DNA of 64,000 nucleotides from Tepidisphaera sp. (GCA_016124375.1 WGNV01000002.1:1-64000); one strand, 5' to 3'. Numbered from the stretch's first letter, positions 26,005-34,925 are shown. The notes: generated from the sequence alone by a model not told the origin. Program-made: numbers and translations.

Positions 26005-26544
26005 TTAGAGGTTCGGAGGCGGCAGGTCGATGCGCGTGGACACATTGGTGGGTGGGCGCTGGGCGGTGGAACGCACGGGCACGCCGGGCTCGGCGAGGAA
26101 CGCGAGCAACAGGCACACGCCCAGCGTCGGCAGCGCGTATTGAGCCCCGAGCGGGCCCACGACAAAGCCCGCCAACATCAGCATGAAACCGACCATTTTC
26201 ACGCGCCACAAGAGGGGCGAGAGGCCCTGCACGCGCGGGCGGTTGCCGGGCGGGGGCGGGGTTTCGCCGGGTTCCATCTCGCCCACGTCGATGGTGCTCC
26301 AGTCGATGCCGCGGGCTTGTTGGCGGAGGGTGTGGAGCAGATCCGCGGCGGCGGAGGCGTCGGCCCGGCGCACGAAGACCTTGGCGGCGTTGTTGATGCC
26401 GCCCTCCCAGGCGACCATGCGGGCGGCGGCAGAAAAGACCTGGGCGCGGATGCCGCGGGCATCGAGGGCGTTGACGAGGGCCTGCGCCTCGAACTCGGTG
26501 CGGAAGGAGGTCAGGAAGACGAGTTGGTCGGGGTCGGGGAGCAT
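26005..26544 (-). CDS. DUF2007-like protein with C-terminal membrane hairpin
   Basis: A 179-residue protein. The first 70 residues match the small DUF2007 (putative signal-transducing) type: LVFLTSFRTEFEAQALVNAL, then ARGIRAQVFSAA and a strand ending AKVFVRRADASAA. A Pro-rich linker (about 95-105) joins this to a hydrophobic hairpin (about 112-150), and a short cytosolic tail follows. The function is unknown. It lies 87 bases downstream of the saccharopine-dehydrogenase-like gene on the same strand. The family call is by eye from the predicted beta-alpha-beta pattern. Confidence 0.65.
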   Translation of the reverse strand: MLPDPDQLVFLTSFRTEFEAQALVNALDARGIRAQVFSAAARMVAWEGGINNAAKVFVRRADASAAADLLHTLRQQARGIDWSTIDVGEMEPGETPPPPGNRPRVQGLSPLLWRVKMVGFMLMLAGFVVGPLGAQYALPTLGVCLLLAFLAEPGVPVRSTAQRPPTNVSTRIDLPPPNL

Positions 26545-26631
26545 GGGTGACCGACTCTTGGATGCGGGTGAAGCGGGGTTTGTGATACGTGGCCTTCGCG
26601 GGATTGTTGGCGGCCGGCCAGAATCGGTTTC

Positions 26632-27774
26632 TCAGGGCTGGGTGAGGGTGTGGACGTATCGGACCCCCCGGGAGGCGAGCTGGGCAAGCAGCGTCTCGAC
26701 GAGGCCGGGGTCGGTCGCGAGGCGTTCGGGCGGGTGCACGCCGGGTTCGCGGAAGCGGCCTGAGGCGAGCAGCCCGGCGACGATGGTCGCGGGGAAGGCG
26801 GTGGTGCGGGCCATGCTGGTGCAGTTGGTGTCGGGGTCGTAGACGTCGAAGAGGTCCCAGGTGTGGGTGGTGGGGGTGTTGCCCTTGAGGCCCCGGGCCA
26901 TGACGCGCATCACGGTGAGGTCGGCTTCGCCCGGCTGGTAGGTCCACTTGGGGAAGAGCAGGGCGCTGGTCAGCTCTCGCGGGACTACGCGCTGGCCCTT
27001 GACGTCGATGGGGTCGAGCGAGAAGAGGCCGGTCTCGCGCATGGCCCGCATGAGGGCGATGTGCCCGGGGTAGCGCAGGGTTTTTTCTTTCATGAAAGGG
27101 ACGCGGAGCGAGGTGGTGAGGCTGCGCAGGCCGTCGGTGTTGAAGGCTTCCAGCGTGCCGACGCCCGGGAAGTCCATGAGTTCGGGTTCGCTGAGGGCTT
27201 CGCGTGTGACGACTTGGCCGTGCTCGACCAGGCGGCTGGGGCGGGTGTATTCCTCGATGACGTCGGCGGGGGCGAAGGCGGCTTTGTACTCAAAGGGCCA
27301 GCGGCGTTCGCGGGGCAGGCCACCGACGTAGATCTCGATGGCGTGGCAGGTGTCGAGCAGGCGGGAGCCGTGGGCGGAGAGAATGTGCGACATGCCGGGG
27401 GCGACGCCGCAATCTGCGATGATGGTGACGCCCTTGGATTTGGCGAGCGCGTCGAGGGATTCGAAATCCTCGGTCATGAAACTGATGTCGCAGTAGTGGC
27501 GTTTCGACTCGATGACGGCGCGCATGGCGGCGAATCCCAGGCGGCTGGGGAGCGCGCCCAGCACCACGTCGGCCGTGCTCGCGAGCGAGGCGATGGCGGC
27601 GGGGTCGCTGAGATCGGCGCGGGCGGGGGTGATGCGGGCGGCGTCGCGCGAGGAGGCACGGGCGAGGTTATCGGGGTTCGCGTCGGCGATGGTGACGCGG
27701 TAGCCGTGACGGGCCAGGTCGAAGGCCATGACCGAGCCGACCATGCCGGCGCCGAGGACCAGTGCGTGGGACAT
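26632..27774 (-). CDS. Saccharopine dehydrogenase-family (lysine dehydrogenase-like) enzyme
   Basis: A 380-residue NAD(P)-dependent enzyme. It starts with a Rossmann motif, LVLGAGMVGSVMAFDLARHG, ending in the acidic strand TIADANPDN. MSHILSAHGSRLLDTCHAIE and the YVGGLPRERRWPFEYKAAF region resemble saccharopine dehydrogenase C-terminal domains and L-lysine dehydrogenases. The reaction is probably oxidative deamination or imine reduction on a lysine-like amino acid, but the substrate is not set. ATG 27774 begins the Rossmann strand. The 87 in-frame codons upstream are shadow. It is divergent from 28131..28421. Confidence 0.85.
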   Translation of the reverse strand: MSHALVLGAGMVGSVMAFDLARHGYRVTIADANPDNLARASSRDAARITPARADLSDPAAIASLASTADVVLGALPSRLGFAAMRAVIESKRHYCDISFMTEDFESLDALAKSKGVTIIADCGVAPGMSHILSAHGSRLLDTCHAIEIYVGGLPRERRWPFEYKAAFAPADVIEEYTRPSRLVEHGQVVTREALSEPELMDFPGVGTLEAFNTDGLRSLTTSLRVPFMKEKTLRYPGHIALMRAMRETGLFSLDPIDVKGQRVVPRELTSALLFPKWTYQPGEADLTVMRVMARGLKGNTPTTHTWDLFDVYDPDTNCTSMARTTAFPATIVAGLLASGRFREPGVHPPERLATDPGLVETLLAQLASRGVRYVHTLTQP

Positions 27775-28130
27775 GAGGGTGCGCTCCGAGTGAGGGGTGG
27801 GGTGAAACCGCACACAAGGTACCGAGCGGGCGGCTGACGGGGGAGAGGGGTGGAGCGGGTGCGGCATTGATGTGGCGAAAACGCAACATTCGTCACAGAC
27901 GCGTCGAGCCGAGATGAGGCTTCTCGGGCGTTGGTGGCGGCGGATGCGGAGGGTGCGGCGGCAGCGGCGATATTCTCGGCCATTGCGAGAATTCGCGATT
28001 TTCCAGGCCGGGCACTGGTTTCTGATGTACATCAATGGTGAGAGGCCTGAGCGGGAGACTGAGCCGCTGGGTGCAGCGACGCCGCGAAGGCCAACAACTT
28101 GATACGTGACGCCTTGGGGAGGAACCAGAG
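27775..28130. other. 356-base divergent intergenic region
   Basis: No gene was supported. Arg-rich frames here look like shadows of GC-rich DNA. The region separates two divergent genes and should hold both promoters. I could not pick convincing boxes. Confidence 0.4.
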
Positions 28131-28421
28131 ATGAACGAGCAGGACTTCCAGAGCAAACTCGGCGACCTTATCAAACAGATCGAGGCGCTGCCGGAAGATC
28201 AGCGCGGGCCGCTGCAGTGCATCGCGCAGGAGACCAAGGACCGGCACGAGCGGATGAAGAAGACGGTCGCCGACCTTCAGGAATCGCTCGACTACCTGCG
28301 GCTGAGCGTCAAGTACCTGGTGTTCGACCTGGAAGCGACCCGGCGGGAGAACGACTACCTGCGGAAGCTGATCGAGTCGCAGTCGCGGCGCGATGAGAAC
28401 GACACGAACGGGGCGGACTGA
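28131..28421 (+). CDS. Small coiled-coil protein of unknown function
   Basis: A 96-residue, highly charged protein. GGGAGGAACC gives a good ribosome site. Helix-forming sequence runs throughout, with heptad-like spacing from about 35 to 84 (RHERMKKTVADLQESLDYL and ATRRENDYLRKLIESQSRR), so a coiled coil is likely. There is no signal, membrane helix or cysteine pair. I do not know the family and cannot assign a role. An ABC ATPase gene begins about 115 bases downstream on the same strand. Confidence 0.82.
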   Translation: MNEQDFQSKLGDLIKQIEALPEDQRGPLQCIAQETKDRHERMKKTVADLQESLDYLRLSVKYLVFDLEATRRENDYLRKLIESQSRRDENDTNGAD

Positions 28422-28534
28422 ACCGGAATCGTCGAAACGCCCCTGAACGAGAAACTGAAAACACGGGCTTCACCCCGCCGGGACGCGCCGACAGGCGCGT
28501 CTCTGCCATTTTGCGGGTCGGGTACGCTTGGCTC

Positions 28535-29350
28535 GTGCCGCCCACCCCCGAGACACAGACGCAGGAAGCCCCGCGGGCCTTGCCCATGGTGCGGGTGAGC
28601 GGGCTCAGCGTGTCGTTCCGGCGGCGCGGGCGGCCCCGGAGGTTTGAGGCGCTGCGGGGCGTCGGGTTCGAGATCGAGCGCGGCGGGACGCTGGGCGTCG
28701 TCGGTGAATCGGGCTCGGGAAAATCGACGCTGGCGCGGGCCATGCTCCGGCTGACGCCCGCGACGGGCAGCGCGGAGATCGACGGGCTCGACTGGCTGGC
28801 GGCGGGCGCAGGGGCGCTGCGCCGGGCCCGTCGCCACGCCCAGATGGTGTTTCAGGACCCGGCGGGCTCGCTCAACCCGCGCATGCGGGTGATTGATGCG
28901 GTGATGGAGCCGGCGGTGTTTCACCGGGTGTGCGACGGGGCGGAGGCGGCGAGAACGCACGTCACGCGAACGCTGGAATCCTGCGGCGTGCCGGCGGAGC
29001 TGCACCAGCGCTTCCCCCACGAACTCAGCGGCGGGCAGCGCCAGCGCGTGGCCATCGCCCGGGCCATCGCGCCCAGGCCCAAGCTGCTGGTGTGCGATGA
29101 GCCGACCAGTGCGTTGGATGTTTCGACGCAGGCCCAGGTGCTGAATCTGCTGGCGGACCTGCGGCGGGAGCTTGGCCTGACCATTCTGTTCATCTCGCAC
29201 GATCTGGCCGTCGTCGAGCACGTGTGCGACAGCGTGCTTGTGATGCAGGGGGGCGAGGTGGTGGAGCAGGGGCCGACGGAGCAGGTGCTGGGTGAGCCCC
29301 GGGAGAAGTACACCAGGCTGCTGGTGCAATCGGTGCCCAGGCGGGCGTGA
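28535..29350 (+). CDS. OppF/DppF-like ABC transporter ATP-binding protein
   Basis: About 271 residues of one nucleotide-binding domain. Walker A is GESGSGKST, the Q-loop is MVFQDPAGSLNPRM, the signature is LSGGQRQRVAIARAIA, Walker B is LLVCDEPTSALD, and the H-loop is FISHDLAVV. The SLNPRM and SALDVSTQAQVL sequences place it with the peptide/nickel transporter (Opp/Dpp) group. The C-terminus is shorter than usual and lacks the extended oligopeptide-type tail. No permease, binding protein or partner ATPase is adjacent. Start choices are GTG 28535 and ATG 28586, both without clear ribosome sites. Confidence 0.88.
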   Translation: MPPTPETQTQEAPRALPMVRVSGLSVSFRRRGRPRRFEALRGVGFEIERGGTLGVVGESGSGKSTLARAMLRLTPATGSAEIDGLDWLAAGAGALRRARRHAQMVFQDPAGSLNPRMRVIDAVMEPAVFHRVCDGAEAARTHVTRTLESCGVPAELHQRFPHELSGGQRQRVAIARAIAPRPKLLVCDEPTSALDVSTQAQVLNLLADLRRELGLTILFISHDLAVVEHVCDSVLVMQGGEVVEQGPTEQVLGEPREKYTRLLVQSVPRRA

Positions 29351-29465
29351 GAGGCCGGACCGATGCGAGCGGGCTTTGAGTAGAGGCGAGATCGCGTCAG
29401 ATAGTTCAGCCGTCGGGCACGAGAGGGACCCACGCGTGCGCTTCAGGCACGTCGTGATCGCATCA

Positions 29466-30236
29466 TCACGCGGCCTTGTGGGCCGGCTTCGAGGAACTCA
29501 GCAGCACGTCGTAGCGGGCCCGAAGCTCGGCGTCGCGCAGCACGGTGTAGGCCTTGGAGACATATGCAAAGCGGGTCGCGGCGTCCTTGGAGGGGTTGCG
29601 ATCAGGGTGCAGTTCGAGGGCGAGCTTGCGGTAGGCGGCCTTGATCTGGTCTTCGTTGGCATCGCGACCGACGCCCAGGGCGCGGTAGAGATCGTCCACC
29701 TCGACTTCGGCGGTGACTTTTCCGTTGGCGGACGATGACGAGCGAGCGGACGTGCCGCCGTGGCGTTCGTCCGACGCATTGCTGCTGTGCCCGGTGTGAG
29801 AGCCCGCGGATGGGGCGTTTTCTTCCCCACGGGGCTTGGCGCCGGTTTCTTGTGCGATGGCTTCGGCGGTGCTGGCGTCGGAAGTGACGAAGCCGTACTT
29901 GCCGAGCTGCACCAGCGCGATGGCCATCGGCTTGGAGACGCCCATGAACTTGAAGCCGATCTCCCCGCCCCCGAGCAGGCCGGCTCGGCGGAGCCACACC
30001 ACCACGGCCTGCACGCGCACGCACTGGCTTTCCGAAGCCAGTTTGAGCGAGAAGGTGTCGCCGACCTTGAGCGCGGGCTTCTTGCTCCATTTCACCCGGG
30101 CGCCGCCGGTCGAGAGATCAACCACGTCGCCGAGCGGGCAGGCGAGCCCGATGGCGGCGAATCGCTCGGCCGTGCGGGCGCGGCGGTGTTGCTTCTCGGG
30201 CTTGCCAAGCCAGTCCTGGAGCATCGCGAGCTTCAT
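29466..30236 (-). CDS. PilZ-J-domain fusion protein
   Basis: A 256-residue protein with two known domains. Residues 15-110 form a PilZ domain with both cyclic-di-GMP contacts: RTAER (R21-x3-R25) and DLSTGG (D40-x-S-x-x-G45), then [13 protein letters not shown] and the strand [13 protein letters not shown]. Residues 181-246 form a J domain with HPD at 210-212 ([16 protein letters not shown]) and [17 protein letters not shown], which would stimulate an Hsp70 such as DnaK. A low-complexity Ser/Gly/His linker (130-178) joins them. The reading is that c-di-GMP could control chaperone recruitment. No DnaK, GrpE or c-di-GMP enzyme is nearby. The start at 30236 is chosen because the earlier frame lacks a domain. 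Confidence 0.88.
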   Translation of the reverse strand: MKLAMLQDWLGKPEKQHRRARTAERFAAIGLACPLGDVVDLSTGGARVKWSKKPALKVGDTFSLKLASESQCVRVQAVVVWLRRAGLLGGGEIGFKFMGVSKPMAIALVQLGKYGFVTSDASTAEAIAQETGAKPRGEENAPSAGSHTGHSSNASDERHGGTSARSSSSANGKVTAEVEVDDLYRALGVGRDANEDQIKAAYRKLALELHPDRNPSKDAATRFAYVSKAYTVLRDAELRARYDVLLSSSKPAHKAA

Positions 30237-30343
30237 CGACCCTTGGCCATCTCGCCTGCACCGGCGCGAGTCGCTCGGGTGGAGCGCACTCGGACCAGGC
30301 CGGATATTCGTGTTGGGGGGGTGGCGAGGCGACCCACGCACGC

Positions 30344-32155
30344 TCATTCCCAGCGCCGGCCCCATAACGCGAGGTTGATCATGGGCCAGGAGAGGCGCCA
30401 GAGTTCGTTGGGACGGGCGGCCACGGTCTCGATCGCGGCGGGCGTGAAGACCTCGCGGGCGAAGGCGGAGCCCCGCAGCCAGCCGGCGCCGACGTCCATC
30501 CACTCCTGCACCGGCAAGGGGAAGCTCGATTTGGGGCGATCGATGATCTCGCGGGGCAGGTCGGGCGCGAAGGCGTGACGCAGCGAGATCTTGGTGCCGT
30601 GCGGCGCGGGCTGGTGGGGGTCGAACTTGTCTCCCAGGGGCAGCGCCTCGGCGAAGGCGGCGACGACCTGATCCGCCAAGGGCGTGCGTCCTTCCACGCC
30701 CGCGAGCATGGTCGAGGTATCGAGGCGTGCGAGCAGGCCCTCGAGGTTCACGCGCCGAGTAAGGCGGAGCAGGGTTTGGAGGGCGTGGGCGTGGGGGTCA
30801 GCCGCCGGCGTCTGAGCCGCGAGCTCGCTCCAGGTTTCGTGGTACCAGGCGGCGAGCGCGGCGTCGTGCTCGACGCTGCGCCAGACCTCGGGATCCAGCA
30901 CCGCGGCTTTGGCGTCGGGGGGGATCCACGAGGCCTCGGCCAACGCGTGAGAGGCCGGGTCGCCGCCGCCCTGGGCGATGTATCGTGCCATCGCGCTCAG
31001 TGGCAGGTTGTATCCCGCGAAGAGTTCGTCGGCGCCCTCGCCGCTGAGCGTGACGATGCGTCCGTCGGCGCGGAGCGTGCGGGCGACCTGATTGATCGCG
31101 ACCTCGTTGGGTGTTGAAAGAGGTGTTGCGAGCGTCTCGACCATTTCGGGCCAGCGAAGCTCAAAGCAGGCGCGCGTGACGGGCGCCTCGGTGTGCGATG
31201 TGCCCAGCGCGTCGGCGGCGCGCCGGGCGAAGGTGAAGTCGTCGTCGGCGGAGCCCGAAATCCGGGCGCCCGAGCAGTAGGTGTGGAGCTCCGCAAGGTG
31301 GGGGCGGGCGACGTACGCGAGGATCGAGCTGTCAAGCCCGCCGCTGAGCAGCGAGCAGAGCGGCACATCGCTGCGCAGGTGACGAACCACCGAATCCATC
31401 ACGATGGCTCGGGTTTCGGCGGGGTCGGCGGGGTCGTGTGTGCCGTCCGGGCGGCTCCACTGCGTGAGTCGGGGTGTCAGTTTGTCATCGCGCAGATCGA
31501 GCGAAAGGCAGGTGCCGGGTTCGAGGCATTGGATGCCCTGATAGAGCGTGCGGGCGCCAAGGGTCGTGCGGATGGTGGTGAGGTAGGCGCTGAGGGTGAC
31601 GAGGTCGGGGGCATCGTTGGCGCCGGGAAGATCGAGCAGCGCGGCGATGGTGCTCGCGAAGGCGAGGTGGGCGATTCCGTTCGCGTGCCAGCGCCGCCAG
31701 TACAGCGGCTTGATCCCAAGCGGATCGCGGGCCAGCAGCAGGCGGCCTTCGCTCAGGTGGCCGAAGGCGAACATGCCCCGCAAACGGGGCAGCGCGGCTT
31801 CGCCCCAAATCGAGAGGGCGGCCAGCAGCGTCTCGGTGTCGCAGGAGCCTCGAAAGGCCTGCGCGCGAGAGGCGAGTTGGGGTGTGAGCTCTCGGCGCAG
31901 TTCGGCGTCGTTGTAGAGTTCGCCGTTGTAGACGATCGCGTCGCGTCCGCCCGGGGCGATCATGGGCTGGGCGCCGTGCTCGGAGAGATCGACGACCTTG
32001 AGGCGGCGATGGGCGAGGATGCAGTGGCCGCCGTCCCAGAGTCCGGCGTCGTCGGGCCCGCGATAGGTCATGCGATCCCGAGCCCGGAGCAGGTGCTCGC
32101 GGGTGAGACATGGGCGGTGCGATGTCGAGGTCACGACGCCGAAGATGCCGCACAT
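30344..32155 (-). CDS. asnB: Glutamine-hydrolysing asparagine synthase
   Basis: A 603-residue two-domain enzyme. The N-terminal Ntn amidotransferase starts CGIFGVV, with Cys2 as the nucleophile after Met removal, and has [10 protein letters not shown]-like ([10 protein letters not shown]) and YNGELYN motifs. The synthetase domain has the PP-loop LLSGGLDSS (271-277). [11 protein letters not shown] marks the domain junction region. It makes asparagine from aspartate with ATP and glutamine. Several paralogues in this family amidate other acceptors, for instance in peptide or polysaccharide clusters, so the substrate is a prediction. ATG 32155 is fixed by the required Cys2. It lies 40 bases after the 109-residue gene and 107 bases before the PilZ-J gene, all on the minus strand. 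Confidence 0.93.
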   Translation of the reverse strand: MCGIFGVVTSTSHRPCLTREHLLRARDRMTYRGPDDAGLWDGGHCILAHRRLKVVDLSEHGAQPMIAPGGRDAIVYNGELYNDAELRRELTPQLASRAQAFRGSCDTETLLAALSIWGEAALPRLRGMFAFGHLSEGRLLLARDPLGIKPLYWRRWHANGIAHLAFASTIAALLDLPGANDAPDLVTLSAYLTTIRTTLGARTLYQGIQCLEPGTCLSLDLRDDKLTPRLTQWSRPDGTHDPADPAETRAIVMDSVVRHLRSDVPLCSLLSGGLDSSILAYVARPHLAELHTYCSGARISGSADDDFTFARRAADALGTSHTEAPVTRACFELRWPEMVETLATPLSTPNEVAINQVARTLRADGRIVTLSGEGADELFAGYNLPLSAMARYIAQGGGDPASHALAEASWIPPDAKAAVLDPEVWRSVEHDAALAAWYHETWSELAAQTPAADPHAHALQTLLRLTRRVNLEGLLARLDTSTMLAGVEGRTPLADQVVAAFAEALPLGDKFDPHQPAPHGTKISLRHAFAPDLPREIIDRPKSSFPLPVQEWMDVGAGWLRGSAFAREVFTPAAIETVAARPNELWRLSWPMINLALWGRRWE

Positions 32156-32195
32156 GGCCAGATCATCGGCCCGCGGGGGCGAAGGGGTGCAGAGG

Positions 32196-32525
32196 TCAGA
32201 CCCAGACCTGCATGACGAGGTGATTTTCTTTGCCCAGCTTGCCGCTCCATTCGCCGACGTTGGTGGTCACGAGCTTGACCTCGACGTTGGGGTGGGCGTC
32301 GAGCCACTCGTTGACCTGTTGGTCCAGGAATCCGAGTGCATCGTCGCTGAGTTTGCAGTGGAAGGTCTTCATGTGCGTGGCGCCGCTGCCGCTGCACGCG
32401 GGAGAGCGCTTCCAGGCTTCTTCGCCCTTCTTTGTGCCAAGGGCCTGAGTGAAGGCCTGGATCTTGGGGGTGGGCGCTTCCGCGCCCGCGGCGTCGGGGT
32501 GACGCAGTTCCATAAATCGACGCAT
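32196..32525 (-). CDS. Small protein of unknown function
   Basis: A 109-residue protein with a strong AGGAGG ribosome site 8 bases before ATG 32525. The N-terminal half is charged, including KRSPACSGSGATHMKTF. The C-terminal half looks like a small alpha/beta unit (FLDQQVNEWLDAHPNVEVKL, then VTTNVGEWSGKLGKENHLVM). I do not recognise it. It precedes asnB by 40 bases, so the two are probably co-transcribed. Confidence 0.78.
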   Translation of the reverse strand: MRRFMELRHPDAAGAEAPTPKIQAFTQALGTKKGEEAWKRSPACSGSGATHMKTFHCKLSDDALGFLDQQVNEWLDAHPNVEVKLVTTNVGEWSGKLGKENHLVMQVWV

Positions 32526-32617
32526 CGCAAAGCCTCCTGTCAGAGTGTGAACGGGGAGAACTTCTTGCCGCCAGAGGAGCGGGATCGTCGATCTCAGACT
32601 ACCAGCGCCAGATTTCA

Positions 32618-33022
32618 TCATGCAATATGAATCTGCGGGCGCTGGGGGCGGCGGAAGACCCACAGGCCCGAGCGGAGCGACCGGCCGTGGAGCCGGACCA
32701 GGCCGTCGGGGGCGTGCAGCAACACCCGCACAAAGTGCTTCCCCAGGAAGCAGGAGCGCATGTCCGCCCGCCAGACCCGCGAAACGTGGCCGCGCCCGCC
32801 CGAGACCTCGCCTTCGAAGTCCAGGTACGCGAGGCGGTGGTCGCTGGCGGGAGAAGCTTCAAACGCGAGCGCGTCAGAGGCCAGCGGGTCGATCGCCAGG
32901 CGGAAGGAGCGCAGCACCTGCGCCGGGCGGTCTTCGAGAAACCAGTCGAAGTGGCCCGTGCCATCCGGCAGTGTGTGCCGCAGGAGGACGGAGCGAGGGG
33001 GGTTGTCGGGGGTCTGGTTCAA
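32618..33022 (-). CDS. Standalone LigD 3-prime-phosphoesterase-like protein
   Basis: About 134 residues. VLLRH followed by GTGHFDWFLE matches the H and HxDxxLE features of the phosphoesterase domain found at the N-terminus of bacterial NHEJ ligase LigD (usually HYDFRLE or HWDLMLE). AYLDFEGEVSGGRGHVSRVW is the conserved strand region, and LLHAPDGLVRLHG follows. No ligase or polymerase domain is attached. In LigD this domain trims 3-prime ends. Here the role is unknown. The start is doubtful: TTG 33022 avoids overlapping the divergent lipoprotein gene, while GTG 33109 would overlap its first ten bases. Neither has a good ribosome site. Confidence 0.6.
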   Translation of the reverse strand: MNQTPDNPPRSVLLRHTLPDGTGHFDWFLEDRPAQVLRSFRLAIDPLASDALAFEASPASDHRLAYLDFEGEVSGGRGHVSRVWRADMRSCFLGKHFVRVLLHAPDGLVRLHGRSLRSGLWVFRRPQRPQIHIA

Positions 33023-33099
33023 GACGCACGGCGGAGAGGTGAAAAGGCCGATAGCATCTGCCAGCGGGGCGAATCCCGCGGCTTTTAGGGAGATGGTAG

Positions 33100-33822
33100 A
33101 TGCTTGCACGCTCGAACATGCTCGTGGCGGCTGGATTGATCTTTGGGGCTATGGCGGGCGGGATGGCAGGCTGCGAAAGCCAGCGTCCCCTGTTCGCCAT
33201 CATGGATGAAGGCAAGTTCGCGCTGCAGAACCAGCGGTACGCGCAGGCCCGCGATGACTTTGCCGAGTACGTGAAGCGTCGCCCCGACTCTACCGAGGCC
33301 CGGTACTACTACGGGCAAGCGCTGATCGGCACCAACCAGCCCCGCGAGGCGATCGAGCAGCTCAACGTGGCGGTGGACGTCTCCCCCTTGGATGACCGGT
33401 ACCTCGATGCGCAAGCCGAGGCGATGTACCAGGCCAATGAGCGGGAAGCGCTTACCGTGCTGTTGGCGCGAGCGGCATCAGAACGCGGGCGGGTCAGCGA
33501 TTATCTCCGACTCGGCACCTACGCCCAGAAGCTGGGAAACCTGGATGAGGCGCAGCAGGCGTTCCTGACCGCGGCCAAGCTGGACCTGGGGCAGACGGCG
33601 CGGATTCAGCGGGCGCTGGCGGACTTCTACGGCTCGGTCGGCGATAAAGAGAAGCAGGTTCGACGCTTGCGCATGGCGTACTACCTCACGCCCGAGGATC
33701 CGGAGCTGGTCAAGGAAATCCGGCGGGTCGGGGAAATCCCCGGGCCCAGCTTTGCGCAGCAACCCGAGGAGCAGTCGCTGATGCCCAAGGCGGCGAATCC
33801 GGCACCTACGCAGGCCAAGTGA
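33100..33822 (+). CDS. TPR lipoprotein
   Basis: A 240-residue lipoprotein. AGGGAGA precedes ATG 33100. The signal ends with lipobox MAGC (Cys25). Three or four TPR-like helix pairs follow: ALQNQRYAQARDDFAEYV, ARYYYGQALIGTNQPREAIE, and LGNLDEAQQAFLTAAKLDLG. TPR lipoproteins usually hold assembly partners at the inner or outer membrane (compare the PilF and BamD types), but no specific match is claimed. It is divergent from the LigD-like gene. The next gene, an ArsR-type regulator, starts 97 bases later. Confidence 0.88.
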   Translation: MLARSNMLVAAGLIFGAMAGGMAGCESQRPLFAIMDEGKFALQNQRYAQARDDFAEYVKRRPDSTEARYYYGQALIGTNQPREAIEQLNVAVDVSPLDDRYLDAQAEAMYQANEREALTVLLARAASERGRVSDYLRLGTYAQKLGNLDEAQQAFLTAAKLDLGQTARIQRALADFYGSVGDKEKQVRRLRMAYYLTPEDPELVKEIRRVGEIPGPSFAQQPEEQSLMPKAANPAPTQAK

Positions 33823-33901
33823 CAGGTTGTCCTCATGGTTCTCGGGCCTAGAGGAATGACTTTGTCGGTCCGGGCTTGACCGCGCGGGGAGCAGTTCTAC
33901 A

Positions 33902-33925
33902 CTTCATCCGGATAAACGGATGAAG
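33902..33925 (+). promoter_or_regulatory. Perfect inverted repeat at the ArsR-methyltransferase start, likely operator
   Basis: CTTCATCCG, six bases (GATAAA), then CGGATGAAG: a perfect 9-6-9 inverted repeat. The second arm contains the start codon at 33920. A dimeric winged-helix ArsR protein could bind here and repress its own gene and ahcY downstream. The role is inferred from symmetry and position. Confidence 0.65.
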
Positions 33926-34894
33926 CGATTTGCAACACAACCCGTGGCGGAACGGTTGGCGGCTCTGGCGGAGCCGCTGCGTTTGCGTTTGGGGAGGCTG
34001 CTTGAGGCCCACGAGTTATCGGTGGGCGAGATCGCGAGCGTCGTGCAGCAGCCGCAGAGCACGGTGAGCCGTCACTTGAAGGTGTTGGCGGATGCGGGGT
34101 GGGTGCACAAGCGGCACGAGGGAACGGCGACGTATTTCAGGCTGGTGGCAGACGAGCTGGATGATGCCGCTCGGGCGGTGTGGCGTGCGGTGAGGGAAGA
34201 AGCGGTGTCGGCGAGCGACCTGGCGGAGGATGAGCGCCGGACTCGGGCGGTGCTGGCGGAGCGGAAGACGGATTCGCTGAGCTTCTTCGGGCGGCACAGC
34301 GGCGAGTGGGATCATCTGCGGCACGAACTCTTCGGCGGGCGGTTCACGACCGTGGCGCTGCTGTCGCTTTTGCGGCGCGACTGGGTGGTGGCGGACCTGG
34401 GGTGCGGCACGGGCAACGCGGCCGAGTTTCTTTCGCCCTTCGTGGAGCATGTATTCGCGGTGGATTTGTCGGGGCCGATGTTGAGCGCGGCGCGTGCGCG
34501 GCTGGCGGGGTTGCGGAACCTGACGTTTGTCGAGGCGGGCGTGGAGCAGACCGGGTTGCCGGTCGCGAGCATCGATGCCGCGGTCAGCGTGCTGGTGCTG
34601 CATCACCTGGAAGACCCATCCGCGGCGGTGCGGGAGACGCGGCGGCTGCTGCGACCTGATCGGGGGGGCGGGGTGGCGCTGTTCGTGGACATGGTGTCGC
34701 ACGACCGCGACGAGTATCGGCGGAACATGGGGCACAAGCACCTGGGCTTTTCGAAGGCGCAGGTGATGGCCATGTTGAAGGACGCGGGATTTGTCGATGT
34801 GGTGTATCACGAGCTGCCGTCTGAGCCGCAGGCGAAGGGGCCGGGGCTGTTCGTGGCGACGGGGAGGTTGGGGGAGGGGACGAAGAAGCAGTAG
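33920..34894 (+). CDS. ArsR-family regulator fused to a SAM-dependent methyltransferase
   Basis: A 324-residue fusion. Residues 5-95 form an ArsR winged helix, with the recognition helix in VVQQPQSTVSRHLKVLADAG and the wing in VHKRHEGTATYFRLV. Residues 125-320 form a class I methyltransferase with motif I VADLGCGTG (to 165) and an acidic end of strand 2 (FAVDLSG). A motif IV-like region follows. It stands directly upstream of ahcY. ArsR-type regulators of the S-adenosylhomocysteine cycle are known in proteobacteria (SahR), and this may be a functional counterpart that senses SAM or SAH. No metal-binding Cys pair is seen. The palindrome spanning the start codon supports autoregulation. Confidence 0.88.
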   Translation: MKRFATQPVAERLAALAEPLRLRLGRLLEAHELSVGEIASVVQQPQSTVSRHLKVLADAGWVHKRHEGTATYFRLVADELDDAARAVWRAVREEAVSASDLAEDERRTRAVLAERKTDSLSFFGRHSGEWDHLRHELFGGRFTTVALLSLLRRDWVVADLGCGTGNAAEFLSPFVEHVFAVDLSGPMLSAARARLAGLRNLTFVEAGVEQTGLPVASIDAAVSVLVLHHLEDPSAAVRETRRLLRPDRGGGVALFVDMVSHDRDEYRRNMGHKHLGFSKAQVMAMLKDAGFVDVVYHELPSEPQAKGPGLFVATGRLGEGTKKQ

Positions 34895-34904
34895 AACGGG
34901 CAGC

Positions 34905-34925
34905 GGACAGGCGGGATGCCTGTCC
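34905..34925. repeat. Hairpin repeat upstream of ahcY
   Basis: GGACAGGC-GGGAT-GCCTGTCC, a perfect 8-base stem with a 5-base loop, followed by CACCATAAG. It lies between the ArsR-methyltransferase stop and the ahcY ribosome site. There is no T-run, so it is unlikely to be a terminator. It does not match the SAH riboswitch by eye. Confidence 0.6.
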
